Assembly (NCBI RefSeq): GCF_964204865.1
Contig: NC_135262.1
Coordinates: forward strand, 19,583,650-19,647,649
Direction: 5' to 3'
Length of the DNA stretch: 64,000 nt
Source: Styela clava
Taxonomy: Eukaryota > Chordata > Ascidiacea > Stolidobranchia > Styelidae
In this document: positions 23,065-35,763 of the stretch, in pieces
How the letters are laid out: every line of letters begins with the position of its first letter
Numbering within the stretch: position 1 is the first letter of the stretch
The notes under the pieces: model-generated
What the model saw: the letters and a program-made list of their open reading frames with translations, nothing else
Told to the model about the DNA's origin: nothing
Database searches by the model: none
Program-made: the position numbers and the translations under genes

Positions 23065-25550
23065 ATTTAAAAAAACACAGTAAAATCATTAGTTAATATA
23101 TTAAAACTATGTTTGACCGATCACTGGGGTCCGTGTTGATTATTTCATGACTCGGGGGTGCTAACAGGAAAAAAGTTGAGAACCCCTGCTATAATCAGTT
23201 AGTTTGCAATGTTGAAACTAGCCATCATTATTTGTTGGTGGCTGTTTCCTTCAACCACACTTCTGCCCTTCACATCGTCAGATGCAATGGTTTGCAATAA
23301 ACGAATTTTCCGGCGAGCAAAAAGGATTTTACTCAGGGGCATTTTCGGGGAGCACTGGCGTACTCGGGCGTGCCCCCGCTACGAAATCCATATTTTGGCG
23401 TCCGACTCTTCACTTTGGTATCGCATTTAGTGTTTGATCATAGGTGTCGCTACGGTAACGAATTTTTTTAATGCAGATCGAGACGTACGAACGATTTCGT
23501 ACGATAACCTAAGTATTGATGAAAATAAAAAATATGGCCGTGGTTGGTAGTTATAGTTCTGAAACAATGCTGGAATCATTTGCCTCACATTGCTTTGATA
23601 ATTGAGTAATTGACTTATGCGTAAATGTTGTTGAAAAACAATATCATGAAATTATGGGATGGCGATATTTGGCAGTATATATATATTAATTTTAGGAAAG
23701 TATTTTATTTTCTTCAATTCGCTAAGAGGTCGTACAACTCATAGAAGATTGTCTACAGCAGTTTATTTGAACAACTAAATTGCAAAAACAACAGGTCTAC
23801 ATGTATTTAGCCAACACTGTGGAATGTGAATACGGTTGGGCATTTTAAATCGAATAGTATTTTTTTGGAATCGCCACCTTTTTTTTTGTTTACTAAAGAT
23901 CTAAGTCGGTTTGGTCATTTTTTGTTAAAGCATATTTTTTACAATACAAATTGACAGGCGAGGGATTTATTGATGAAACAGGTTTCTTATTCTGTGGCAA
24001 CACAAAACCAACTGTCTGAGTGATGGAGTGTATGTTTTTAGTAATTCAATAAAAAATTCGCATTCAATTTCCAAGTATTCGAGATTTGAGTCGAAATATA
24101 TTCGATTCAATTCTGAAACCACTGGGTTTTTGAAAACACCCAGCTCTGATTGCGAACAATTGTTTATAGAACAAGTCAACAAGAGAGCTATACTCAAATA
24201 TATGGATACGTAGAACCACATAATTTTGATGACGTCATAGCAAACAAAAGTAATAGCCATCTGGGGAAAAATTCTATTTTCAACCACTGAAAATTTCAAA
24301 GCAATTGGTCCAGTAATCAAAGAGAAAAGCAATTTTTTCAAAACGCGTCAAAGAACAACAAGACTAAGAACAACATAACAACAACAAAACGTGTCCAATT
24401 ATGATAAATCTGCGAGGCAACTAAGAAGAAGATTTGTATATTGGTGCGTATATCCAATAGTTTCACATGAGCCTAGTTTAACACATACATATGGATCACA
24501 GTGAAGATCAATATCTGAAAATAATTAGATTGACGATGTTCGGAGAGTATAGCAAACATCGAAGAAGTATATTTTTATGCTGTCGTCCATGAATCAATTT
24601 TGAACTGCGTGCGAGTGCGGGTAATCTTCAGAAGAATTAATTGAATCTGTGCACATTGAGTCTCTTATTGCAAAATCTCCACCATTATCTAGAAATGAAC
24701 TAGTACGACAACCTTATCAATGTCGCCATCTTATCAAGACTAACCAATAGATCTCAATCTAGCGAATAGCGATATAAATATATTTGGACATTTTCTATCA
24801 ATGAAATAATGTGGTGAAGCGGATTTTGTTCGCTGTGTGGACAAGTATAGCAAACATTTATGATTGGAAAAGAGAAAAAAATTGGTTTGAAATGTTTTTA
24901 CATAAACTGGAAAAAGGAGCTTTTCTGGGACTCAGAGAACATATAGCCCATTTCGTTGTAAAATTGATTAATGTTAGTGTTCATTATAAGTAGTTCCATT
25001 GTAGTAATAGGAGTTTCAAGAAATTCACTCATCACCTTTTTTTTAGGATGTTGTTCTCGAACAACGTCACAAAACTCGATGATGACGTCATCACTTTCTT
25101 TGGGCTCCATGGGATTCGTTTCATTCAGAGGTTTCTTGTGGCGACATCATCAAAATTAAAAATGTCGCACTATGTGGCGGCTCTGCAATCGCATTTCAAC
25201 GATCTAGTCAGCGACGTCGTTAGTTTTTTCGAAAAACACAACGTTAATTCTCGGGAATTAATTTTTAAATAACTAAATATATATCTTCTTTAAAATAACG
25301 CCACCCATGCAACATAACTATAGGCTGATTAGAACGGTAAACTCTCATTGTTTAAATAATTTGAAGTAAGTAAACTTGCGATATTTCGATCACTTTTGAG
25401 TTTTCTTCGACTGCGGTCCTCCAACCTTGGACCACCACGAGGCAGACTACTAGGTACCGGTAAAATTTTAAACTGCAGTTGTGACATGAATCCTTTGGTA
25501 TTTCGATTCACATTGAGACTGGACACATAAATCTTCATCGTCACACTCCC
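23065..25550. other. Gene-free stretch with one orphan hAT right end
   Basis: GTTGAGAACCCCTG near 23180 is a hAT-type right terminus without a partner. The minus ORFs at 23967-24341 and 24898-25110 have no family features I recognise, and neither has flanking splice sites that I could justify. Left as non-coding. Confidence 0.4.
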
Positions 25551-27031
25551 TCAGGATTAGAGCTCAACCGATATATCGGCCCGATATTGCGTGTTTGACG
25601 ATATATCATATTGGCAGTGAACGGCCAATATATATAGGTTGTGATTGTTTTCAAAGGAATATGAACTTATGTAGTTTATTGTTTTTATGTTTTAAATTAC
25701 AAATAAGGGGACACCAAAGTCTTCAGTGCTTAGGGCACCAAAGGGGCAAAATCTGTCAGGGTGACAAAAGTGTCTGAGTGGATGCGAAAAGGGATATTAT
25801 TACGTCACTTTTTTGCATCTTGCTGATTGGCGAATGTTACGAAATAAACAAGAAAGACGATGCTCGGAAAAATCTCTCTTGGAACAAAATTATGCCATTT
25901 TTGCGTGTTATTGCGGGCCAGATAAAATGACGCCGCGGGTCGGATCAGGCCTGCGGGCCGTAGTTTGGTGATCCCTGAAATAAGTAGACAATTTCGAATT
26001 CTATTGTCGTAGAGCAGAAACGGCAAACCGTTTTCAACAAATGGATCAAAATTTGTATTTTTATGGATGGAAGGCTTATGGGTCATAGATATCTAAACAA
26101 GGTTTGCATCAATGGAAAGCTAGCTGTTTCAATCTAGGTTGGCATTGTGTAGCTTCGAGCTTCAAACAAGCTGCACTCATAATAGGACTGGTTTGGTATG
26201 GTTTTCGCTTTAATTCGTGACTTTGTGGATCACTGAAAAAACGGATCCTGGTTAGTGATGTATTTTAGTCTAATGCTTTTATATTATATTCCATACATAC
26301 AAGTTGAATTGGATTTATCTGGGATCCTACCTCGTCGGATTGTGTTACCTGGAGACTGAAAACATTGTGTATGTAAATACTGTTAACTTGTGTGATTTTA
26401 TTTGTATATAGTTTTGTTACATAATATTATGTGCTGATTGCCGTGAATTGTAGTTGTTATATTATAATACTGTTAACATGGTTATTTTGTCATATAAAAT
26501 ATTCAGTCTTTTGTTTTCGGAAGATAACCGTTCCTTATTTATATTCCCTCGATGCCATTTCGGGTGTTGATGACGAAAGAATTACACCGGTTCCAAGTTA
26601 TATTTCATTGTTTCAAAAATTTACGAAAGGGACAGTTTATTGTATTTCATCTGCTCATTTAAATTGAAATGATAACTGATTCGATTAAAAAAAAATTTAT
26701 GATATTCGTTATTTGCTGATTTATATTGCTGATTTTTGGTATTTGTTGATTACGGTCGAAAAGATTACCAATTATATAATGTTCAATTCATTTTTACAGC
26801 AGGATAAGCGGAAGAAACATTTTTGGCGCTGTTAGCAAAACTGAAGTACTTGGAATTAAGAATAGGTTTTGGGAAGAGTTCATACTTTATATTTGTAAAA
26901 GCTCTGCAATGAAGTATTCGCAAAATTTATCATCTAGTCAGGTTCAAACATGCTCGGATTTTGCATTCATTTATGCACATTCAATTCCAATTTTTGATCT
27001 ACCCGTAAAACTCCGTCGCTGTTCTTAATGA
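25551..27031. other. Repeat debris
   Basis: Contains a CAACCGATATATCGGCCCGA left-end phrase typical of a MITE. An internal hAT-family segment lies at 25740-25870 (TGACAAAAGTGTCTGAGTGG) and a hAT right end at about 25975 (GTAGTTTGGTGATCCCTGA). No gene recognised; 26.0-27.0 kb shows nothing further. Confidence 0.45.
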
Positions 27032-27118
27032 ATCGCTGTCGTGTAGTCGCTCTATTGACAGTCGCTGTTTTAAATTGATCGCTGTCGTGTGGTTGCTCTA
27101 TTGACAGTCGCTATTTGG
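27032..27118 (+). repeat. 46-bp tandem duplication
   Basis: ATCGCTGTCGTGTAGTCGCT at 27032 recurs, slightly changed, 46 bases later at 27078. It sits at the broken left edge of the neighbouring MITE copy. Confidence 0.7.
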
Positions 27119-27754
27119 AACCCTAGCCGTGGAGATATGAGCTTATGGTGTCGTGAAATTTCGCGATTCGTGAATCTTTCAACCAACCCATATCTTCTAC
27201 TTTTACTGAAAAAAAGGAAGATTGAATCGATCTTATCTGTGATGGTGTTTTCTGTGGATGAAGATTATTTTTCCTTGGTTCAAAAAGCGTTGCGCACCCC
27301 ATCCCCTTTGCGATTTTGTATTTATATAAAGCAGGGTTTTCTACCATGGCTCATTAAATGTGATTTCACTGACGGTCGTTAGGTTTTGTTTGTTCGTTTA
27401 AAATTAAATAAAACTCATTGCTAAAAAGGTCTTATATTGAAAGGTATCAATACGTATTTTTCACAGGAAGTCGCAACTTGAGCATATTTTTGGAGGGCGT
27501 CACAATACAATGAAGTTCGACAACCACTGAGCCCTAGTCGACAGCAATAAATCTTTTCTATTTTTTAAATGGTTACTAGTCTATATGTATCAGTTATTTT
27601 AAATCAAAACGTGCTATTTATAAGTAAATGGAAATCGGTATTCATATTTTGTATATTAAAAAATATCATTATTCTCTAAATTCCCCCAAAATAAGCCCTA
27701 GTGTTATTTTCGAAAGAAAATTGAAGACGCTGTCTCATTTTCGGGGAAATACGG
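27119..27754. mobile_element. TA-flanked MITE, left end lost (inverse of 48584-49283)
   Basis: The right end TTTTCGGGGAAATACGG is followed by TA. The interior is the reverse complement of 48584-49283, including a TGTGACGCCCTCCA-type block. The matching left terminus is missing and replaced by the 46-bp duplication. The homology continues beyond the right end to about 27920, so the MITE was already inside a larger repeat. Confidence 0.7.
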
Positions 27755-28079
27755 TATGATGATGTATTCACTCCGAATCGTGAAATTTTTGTTGTACACT
27801 ATTTTCAATAATTGTATTTCGAATCAAGAGTCTGAAAAAGTACAATAAATATGGTACCTTGTGTGAAATTCGTGTTCTCTTTGTGGCCCCTAAAATTCGT
27901 TTCGCGGCCCCTAGTTTGGGAGGCCATGTTCCAGACCAATGTATAATACGCACCCCCATATTTGTGAGACTAAATTTGACCATGAAAGTGCGTATTATAC
28001 ACGAAGAAATACGGTATATTTGCGTAATGTCGAACAATCACCATGCTTTTAGAAGAAAAAGGCACACTTAAAACATTTT

Positions 28080-29630
28080 ACATGAGAAAAAACTATCAAA
28101 TAATGTGCCGACCAAAAATTGAAATGGGGGGAATATAAAATAATAACATATATTTGCGTAATAAAATGCAGTGCTGGGCACCCATTATGCGTAAAAAAGG
28201 CTCACATCTCACATAAAAAACATGTACATTCCAAAACATGTACAAACAGAATTTTGCTTCTTTTTCATTTCCAATACAGGATCGCAAACGGGGCATCAAA
28301 AAGGGGGTTTTGTAACACTTAGCTCTGCAGCGGCTCACAGTTGATTTATTTGCTTCGTTTTAATTAAATCTAGATGTAACTGGTTAAAAATTTGGACAAC
28401 AGTTTGATTGCTTGATAACTTAGCGATGGGTATTCTTATCAAGAGAGCTCAAGAATGAATTGTGACAGTGATACCTTTATAAATCTGGACTGTGAAGTAG
28501 AGGTTTAATCGGGTTCATCATATCAATTCTTCTTCAGTTGATCGACGCCCCAAACAAAATGAATTTATATTACAATGATAAAGTCGTTGCTAACTTGCAC
28601 AGGCTCAAAATCCTGCTGTGCATCCTCGAAAAAAATCTCAGCGGTCAGTGCTTTCATTGCGCGTCTTGTGAACACCTGCATGGTCGCAACAAGTTCATAT
28701 ATCGCTGGGTGTAAAGGTGAAGCTCTGTGATATTATACTATTCTTGACGGTTTTTGGGTTTTGACCAATTAATATTAATACCTCTTATTTGGATTGTAAT
28801 ATTAATCAGAAAAATCATGCAGAACGGAAAAAGCACACATGCTGATTTTCAGGATTCTGAATCCTGCGAGATTTGACGAAGCGCTTTCGCGATAAATCGT
28901 AACCGAAAAAGCGAAAAGTGTGATTACTCGGCGCCGAGACGTCGCCAGGCCATTGATACAGAACTTATTAAACAGTAATATGACGACGGAAGGAAATTGC
29001 GTAATAAACCAACGTAACTTCGTCTTATTAATCAAGAAAAGCAAGCAGAAAGAAAAAGCACACATGCTGATTTTTAGGTTTCGGATTCTTGCGAGATTTG
29101 ACGGCGCGCTTTCGCGATGGATCGGAACCGGGAAAGCGAAAAGTGTGATTACACGGCGCCGGGCCGCATTTATCAGTAAGTCAGTCAGTAGTTTATTTTA
29201 TCACATACCAAAAGTACACAATAGACAAAAATAACTACGAAGCACATATAAAACAATACTTTCAGTGTGAAGGGAGGCGCGATAAACCAGAAGAGGTTAT
29301 CGAGCAGCGTCTCCCTGGGGGAGTGAGTCTAAAAATTAAATCATAGTGAGAAAAAACTCAAACAGGATACTAGCAAAAGTCGTGAATAATAAACAAAATA
29401 ATAAAGTCGAAGACGGCCTTAATAAAGTCGAAGACGGCCTTAATAAAGTCGAAGACGGCCTTTATCAAACAGCAATATGACGGCGGAAGAGAAATTGCAT
29501 AATAAATCAATGCAACTTCGTCTTTTCGGTATCGGTAGATCGATTGAGACGATGGGAAAACAAAACGACGAAATCTCTCGCCGACTGGCAAAAAGCTTCG
29601 AGGACCGGTGTCGGCGGTTGGGAACCACTG
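28080..29630. mobile_element. hAT-related element, left end not found
   Basis: The right terminus GGTTGGGAACCACTG ends at 29630. The interior parallels the 22195-23064 element but is longer, with duplicated blocks (TGTGATTACTCGGCGCC occurs near 28920 and, with one change, near 29150). It contains an inserted retroelement tail (29170-29340). Confidence 0.6.
29400..29462 (+). repeat. Three perfect 21-bp repeats
   Basis: The unit AATAAAGTCGAAGACGGCCT plus T is repeated three times without change. Because 21 is divisible by three, the minus frame translates as repeated FIKAVFD, but there is no surrounding gene. Confidence 0.9.
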
Positions 29631-29764
29631 ATTTATCAGAAGGTGTCGGCTTCGGGTGTCGCTGCTCGATAACCAATTTGTTTTTCCGCGACTTCCCTTT
29701 CCCAGTTAAACTGTGTAAATTATCCTTTAGTCGTTATTTCTGATTGTGATATTTTTTTACTGGT

Positions 29765-30628
29765 TGGAAAAAATGAACTAGACTTGAAGGCGAATCACTT
29801 GTATGCAACTAAATTGGTTCATAAATTGTTGTTTACTATTGTCTCTTAAATTTTGACATGTGTTTTGCAACTCAACTCATATTTGACAACTTCATTTAGT
29901 TAGGTCTTTCACTGTAATTTTCTCATGAATTTCTCTGAAAATAAAAATCTATTGAACATTTTACTCCCATTTAAATTAAATTTCCCATATTTTCATTCAA
30001 AATGTATTTCTAATTTGTATTTCACGCATAATGCCAAAAAGACGATGATTGCTTACCTGGCGAATTTTGCAACAATGATTTGAAGTTGGACTTGCCGAAG
30101 TGTCAGACAAAAAATGAATACTAATTTTAAGCAACAAAACCCTTAATTTCTACATTCATTTAAAGTTCATAGGAATTATCTATAGCAGCATGCAGATCAC
30201 TTTTATGCAACAGCATTGGTTCAAACTACAACATTCAACAAGTCCCTCCACGTTTGTATTATCGTCCTTCCACGTTTGTTCTCTTTTTTAATAAGTATTT
30301 TTTTAAATCAGGTCCCGATTCCGCCTATTTTTTTTAGATGAACACTCATCCCGAACTCGAGGTCGAACTGTATTTTCTTATGAAATGACTCATATGTCAT
30401 TATATGTCATATAAAAATTCTAAATGTGTTCTAAAGTTTATACCTAAATATTATTATATTTTACAATTAAAAAGCATTTGTTTAAAAACAAGAAGTCACT
30501 AAACACCATACTTTAGTTTAAATTAAAACTCTGCTAATTCCATAATTATCATAATACCAATCAGATATAATTTTTTCAATCACGAATTCCATGACCAATA
30601 TATATATACATATATATATGTTCTAACT
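29765..30628. other. Gene-free stretch
   Basis: AT-rich, ending in an alternating TATA run next to a hAT insertion. No exon seen. Confidence 0.5.
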
Positions 30629-31276
30629 CAGGGTGGTCCATGGTTGTCGGCTCCGCGGGCCACAAAGTTATTTTTGCATTGTTCGCGGGCTAAACCTGCA
30701 AAAGTTCTTCTATATCTATATATACACATAGTGTAAGATTTTAAACTCTTCATAATGGAAAAATGCTCGCGCGAATGTAATGCTCCAAAGTAAAATCTTG
30801 ACTTTGGAAAATGCTCATTGCTCGAAATATTCTAAAAAGCTGTTTAGAATTTAATTCTTTTATCACCGACACCACTTGCAGACATATATATCATAAAAGC
30901 ATTGTGGTAGTTTCCTTCACACAACCAGTTAAAAATTTGTTTGAGTTCGTAAGATTTTTTTTCGAACTCATGTTCACAAAATAACTTACATATGAATATT
31001 GTTTGATTGATTACTATATAGGCTGGTTGCAAAAAACACTCAACATGAATTACATTGTTAAGCGTAACACAGTATTTAGTTATTGGGCATAGCCAACCTA
31101 TGCTAATAGAATCCTCATTCGATTTTTAGTTTTCTATGTCGTGCCGTATCTGGTTAATCTTATGATGAAACAACATAAAATGTGATTTTTCGATTACCCT
31201 CCGAATGCGACGCGGGCCACAGAAAATGAAGCGGCGGGACATATGTAGCCCGCGGGACTGGGTTTAGACCACCCTG
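30629..31276. mobile_element. Non-autonomous hAT element with perfect 8-bp target duplication
   Basis: Ends are CAGGGTGGTCCATGG and AGACCACCCTG. Both flanks are TTCTAACT (30621-30628 and 31277-31284). Subterminal CGCGGGCCACA and its inverse are typical of several hAT families. No coding capacity. Confidence 0.9.
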
Positions 31277-32070
31277 TTCTAACTATAATAGATTGTCAAA
31301 ATAATATCTTATCCAATTACAGTATATTTAATTTATTCATTTGTATTTGAGAGACATCAATTTAACTTTTTCAATTTGTCTGATCAATTTGCACAAGGAA
31401 AAAAACAAGACCAGTTGTAAACGTGAGCAATAGAAGATAAAGAGAGATACAGAGGAAGAATCAATGCAATCACAAATAATGAATTTGTTCATAGCTGGCT
31501 AAATAGTAAATATTAAAATATCCTTCAACAATATTATTTGATGGCTTTGTAAGATTCAGATAGAACTCCAGAATGTTTAGAATGTATGTAGCACATTATA
31601 TATCAAATTCCGAATAATCAGTATTTTTGAATCTGATTGCTGACACTGGTATCTGATTCATTACAAAGTACATAACCCCAAACCGCAATTCTTCCAGGTT
31701 ACAATATGGAATGCTTTACCTACGAATAACAGCAAATGGTTCAATGAACACCGGGGATTCTGAAGTTCATAACGATGCAACGTCTTGCTTCTTATTGAAC
31801 GCTATGTGTTTAGTCAGATTAGACTTTTAACTGATTCGTAAGATCTATTTTCCAAATTGGGCTTTTAACCAAATGAATACAGGTGACCCTCAGGGGAATC
31901 CTGCGATTAGCACACGTATTTTCCATATAACTGAAACTTCGTATTCCACAGTCCACACAAATGAATTTTAACGTCATACCACATTATAAGCCATTGTTAT
32001 CGTGATCCAATCTTGTATGATGTCACTGCGGAATAAGATCCACAAATAGACTAGCTAGCGGCTAGCCTAT

Positions 32071-32570
32071 AGACCTTTCCCCGAGCATCGACTTCCTTGT
32101 TTACTTCGTGACATTGGCCAATCAGCAAATTGCAAAAAGTGACGTAACAATGCTCCCTTTTCGCATCCGCTCAGACACTTTTCTCACTCAGACAGATTTT
32201 CAAGCGTGGTCGTAAACATTAACTCGTTTTCGCATTTTTGAACTCTATTCGTTAGTTTTCAGTTGTGTTTTGGAAACCTAAATGTAAATCAGATAATTCA
32301 ATGGTCACCCTGTCTTCCTAGGAGTTTTAATTTAATTGCATTAATAAAAATTAGTGTAGAAATAGCTGTGATAGACTAGGCTAAAATTCTTTAACGGTAC
32401 TTTTAAAAAACAGGTTGTTGTGTGCGTTGAATCATAATGATGGTTTGAAACACATACCCCATTTCACAGGCGCTAACTCGCAAAAGCACTCTTAAAATAG
32501 CCCCGAAAATTTTGCAATGGTAAAGTATAGGAAGTATTTTTTTGGGGGTCAAAGATAGGGGAAAGGTCCA
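32071..32570. mobile_element. Interspersed element with AGACCTTTCCCC termini
   Basis: The left end AGACCTTTCCCC and right end GGGGAAAGGTCC are inverted. The interior (TGACGTAAC, CGCTCAGACACTTTTCTCAC) recurs inverted at 53441-53830 and in parts at 25.8, 33.0 and 46.0 kb inside other hAT elements. Target duplication not clear. Confidence 0.6.
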
Positions 32571-33134
32571 TTGCCTCTCAAGTATCAACGTCAAAATCCG
32601 GCTCTGGTAGGATGTACTCAAACCACCAAACATTTTGATTTATTTATTATTATACAGACAAATGTTCTCAGTCGAACATTTGATTTTTTAATCTATGCAT
32701 ATCAAAACTAGAATTCAGCTTCAGAAAACAAAACGGGAAAGCATGCATTATTAAACATATAAATTTTGCATCTTCACTCTAAAGTTCTGCTTTAGAAAAA
32801 TAATCTAGAATTTAGACTTCTCTTAAACAACAACCAAAATCGCGTTTGCCACCCCAGAATGGTTATTATAGATCAGTGGTTCTCAACATGTGGTACGCGG
32901 AACATGTTCAGGTGGTACGCGAGCAGTTTTGAATTATTGCAACAATCAAACTATTCAGTTGGCTAAAATATGCCGACAACGCTTTATCTCCCATATTGTA
33001 TGTATTCGCTGTACAGCCTTTATGCATCTTTTCCCGGGCATCAATTACCCTGTTTATTTCCATAACCAATCAACAAAAAGTCAACAATGATGTAACAATT
33101 GCAATTTCTGCAGCCGCTCAGACACTTCTGCCCC

Positions 33135-35228
33135 GGGACGGACTAAAAGTAGGCACTTGCAAATTAGGCACTTTTATAGGCACTTATTTAGGCACTTTGG
33201 AAAAAAAGTAAAAAGGGCGTAATACCTTTTAAAAACATATTTAATTAGTTAAAAATTGTCAAATTAAATGTTGAAAACGCAAATTGCAACGGGCAAACTC
33301 AATAGCAATATTTAAAACGCAGTTTTAAAGGCAGTCGCACGCGCTTGGTCACCACATATGCTAGGCACATATTTAGGCACTTCGAAAAATAAATAAAATG
33401 GCATATTCACTAATAAAAGACAGAGAAATAAACATTTAACCCACACTGATTAGCCTGAGTAAATATCTAAGAGATGCACTTGAGTCTAGTACTGGAATTT
33501 AGAAATAATAAATTGTTAGCGATAGGCACTTTTTAGTCACTTATTAAGACACTTCTAAAAATGCGTAAAATGGGCGTAATAACTTTTAAAAGGATAATGA
33601 ATTAGTTTAAAATATTGAAATTAAAAAATTAATATGCAAATTGCAACAAGTAAACCCAATGATATCGGATTTTATATTTTGCATATTTGAAAATATCTTA
33701 ATTCTTTACTTTGTAATTTTGTTTTTGATAAATTAAAATATAAGACATCCCCCGAAAATAAGCCCTAGTGGTAATTTTAGGAAGAAATTTGAAATAAGAC
33801 ACTGTCTTAATTTCGGGGAAACACGGAAAAGGTGTCTACCGGTAACAATTTATTATTCTCAAATACCACTACTAGACTCAAGTGCATCTATTGGATATTC
33901 ACCCAGTCCCAGGCTAATCATTTTGACTAATATTTTTATTTTCTTTTTTTATTGGTGATTATTCCCATTTTCTTTTTTTTTCGATGTGCCTAAATATGTG
34001 CCTAGCATATGTGGTGACAGAGCGCGTGCGTCTCCCTTTAGTACTAAGTTTTAAAAATCATTATTGGGTTTAACTGTTGCAATTTTCGCGTTCAACATTT
34101 AATTTAAATATTTTGAACTAATTCATTATCTTTCTAGGAGTTACTAAGTCCATTTCACCTTTTTTTTCGAAGTGCCTAAAAAAGTGCCTACCAGTACCAA
34201 TTTATTATTTCTAAATTCCAGTACTAGACTCAAGTGCATCTATTGGATATTTGCCCAGGCTATTCAGTGTGGGTATTATTTTTATTTCTCTGTCTTCTAT
34301 TGGTGATAATTCCGATTTTCTTCTTTTTTCGAAGTGTCTAAATATGTGCCTAGCATATGTGGTGACCGAGCGCGTGTGACTCCTTTTACTACTACGTTTT
34401 AAATATTGTTATTCAGTTCACTCATTGCAATTTTCGTGTTCAATATTTAATTTGACAATTTTCAACTAATTAATTATCATTTTAAAAGTTATTACGCCCA
34501 TTTAACCTTTTTTTCGATGTGCCTACTGGTAACAATTTATTATTTCTAAATTCCAGTACTAGACTCAAGTGCATCTATTGGATATTTACCCAGGCTAATC
34601 AGTGTGGGAAATATTTTTATTTCTCTGTCTTTTATTAGTGATAATTGCCATTTTCTTTATTTTTCGAAGTGCCCAAATATGTGCCTAGCATACGTGGTGA
34701 CAGAGCGCGTGCGTCTCCCTTTAATACTACGTTTTAAAAATCGTTATTGGATTTAACTGTTGCAATTTTCGCGTTCAACATTTAATTTAAATATTTTGAA
34801 CTAATTCATTACCTTTTTAGGAGTTACTACGTCCATTTCACCTTTTTTCCGAAGTGCCTAAATAAGTGCCTACCGGTAACAATTTATTATTTCTAAATTC
34901 CAGTACTAGACTCAAGTGCATCTATTGGATATTTACCCAGGCTACTCAGTGTGGGTAATATGTTTATGTCTCTGTCTTTTATTAGTGATAATTGCCATTT
35001 TCTTTATTTTTCGAAGTGCCTAAATATGTGCCTAGCATATGTGGTGACCAAGCGCGTGCGACTGCCTTTAATACTACGTTTTAAATATTGTTATTGAGTT
35101 TGCCCGTTGCAATTTGCGTTTTCAACATTTAATTCGACCATTTTTAACTAATTAATGATGGTTTTAAAAGGTATTACGCCCTTTTTACTAAGTGCCTAAT
35201 TTGCAAGTGCCTACTTTTAGTCCGTCCC
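33135..35228. mobile_element. Foldback, MULE-like element nested in a hAT
   Basis: The ends GGGACGGACTAAAAGTAGGC and its inverse are perfect, and pairing continues through TTGCAAATTAGGCACTT. A 9-bp duplication TTCTGCCCC flanks it (33126-33134, 35229-35237). The 9-bp duplication with a GGG start fits Mutator-like elements, but no transposase is present. The interior is mostly repeats built from GTGCCTAAATA-type phrases. Confidence 0.85.
33950..35110 (+). repeat. ~345-bp tandem repeats inside the foldback element
   Basis: CCTAGCATATGTGGTGAC-type blocks occur at about 34001, 34349, 34684 and 35031, a spacing of 335-348. One inverted copy lies near 33352. Each unit also holds CCAGTACTAGACTCAAGTGC. 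Confidence 0.85.
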
Positions 35229-35763
35229 TTCTGCCCCTCAAGTATGGTTCTAAAGTAAACATTGCCTCGTTTTTGTAGACTTGCGGGTTATTTGTCAGTT
35301 TTCAGTCGTGCTTCGAAAAAATAGGCTAGTCTAAACTAAGCTATCAGTGCATGTAAGCGGTACATGATTAATTTTAATGAAAGTGGGGGTTTTAAACACG
35401 TCTATAAGCTTATAAGCGCCAACACATCACAACATTTTCAAAATAAGTATAAAATTTGCAAAGTATAGTAAGAATTTGTCTTGGGTCAAGGGTCGGAGAA
35501 ACGTTCTATGGACCAGCCCAGTCTTTAAAGATTGCCCTCGCCTGCTATTGTCCACGAACGAATCGAGATGGGCATGTTTTCGTCCATCTTGCGAATTAGT
35601 ACACAAAAAATGTAGTGCCACATTATAAAAAGCTCCCATAGAATGGGTCTTGTGCCATTGTTCCCCACGCCAAATATATATTTTTTTCGGTGGTACGCGG
35701 ACAGAGTAAAAATCAGTAAAGTGGTACGCGGTCAGTAAAAGGTTGAGAACCACTGTTATAGAT

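Larger units (their letters stand above)
32874..35755. mobile_element. Non-autonomous hAT element hosting a nested foldback element
   Basis: Termini CAGTGGTTCTCAAC and GTTGAGAACCACTG are exact inverses. The target duplication TTATAGAT is perfect (32866-32873 and 35756-35763). Subterminal GTGGTACGCGG motifs flank both ends. Without the nested element (33135-35228) it is about 0.8 kb. Confidence 0.92.

Noticed and set aside
22396..23065. Overlapping frames of 79-111 codons
   Set aside because: Inside a non-autonomous hAT element; frames differ between this copy and the one at 28-29.6 kb.
23967..25110. Possible host exons on the minus strand
   Set aside because: No family features and no convincing splice sites; too weak to annotate.
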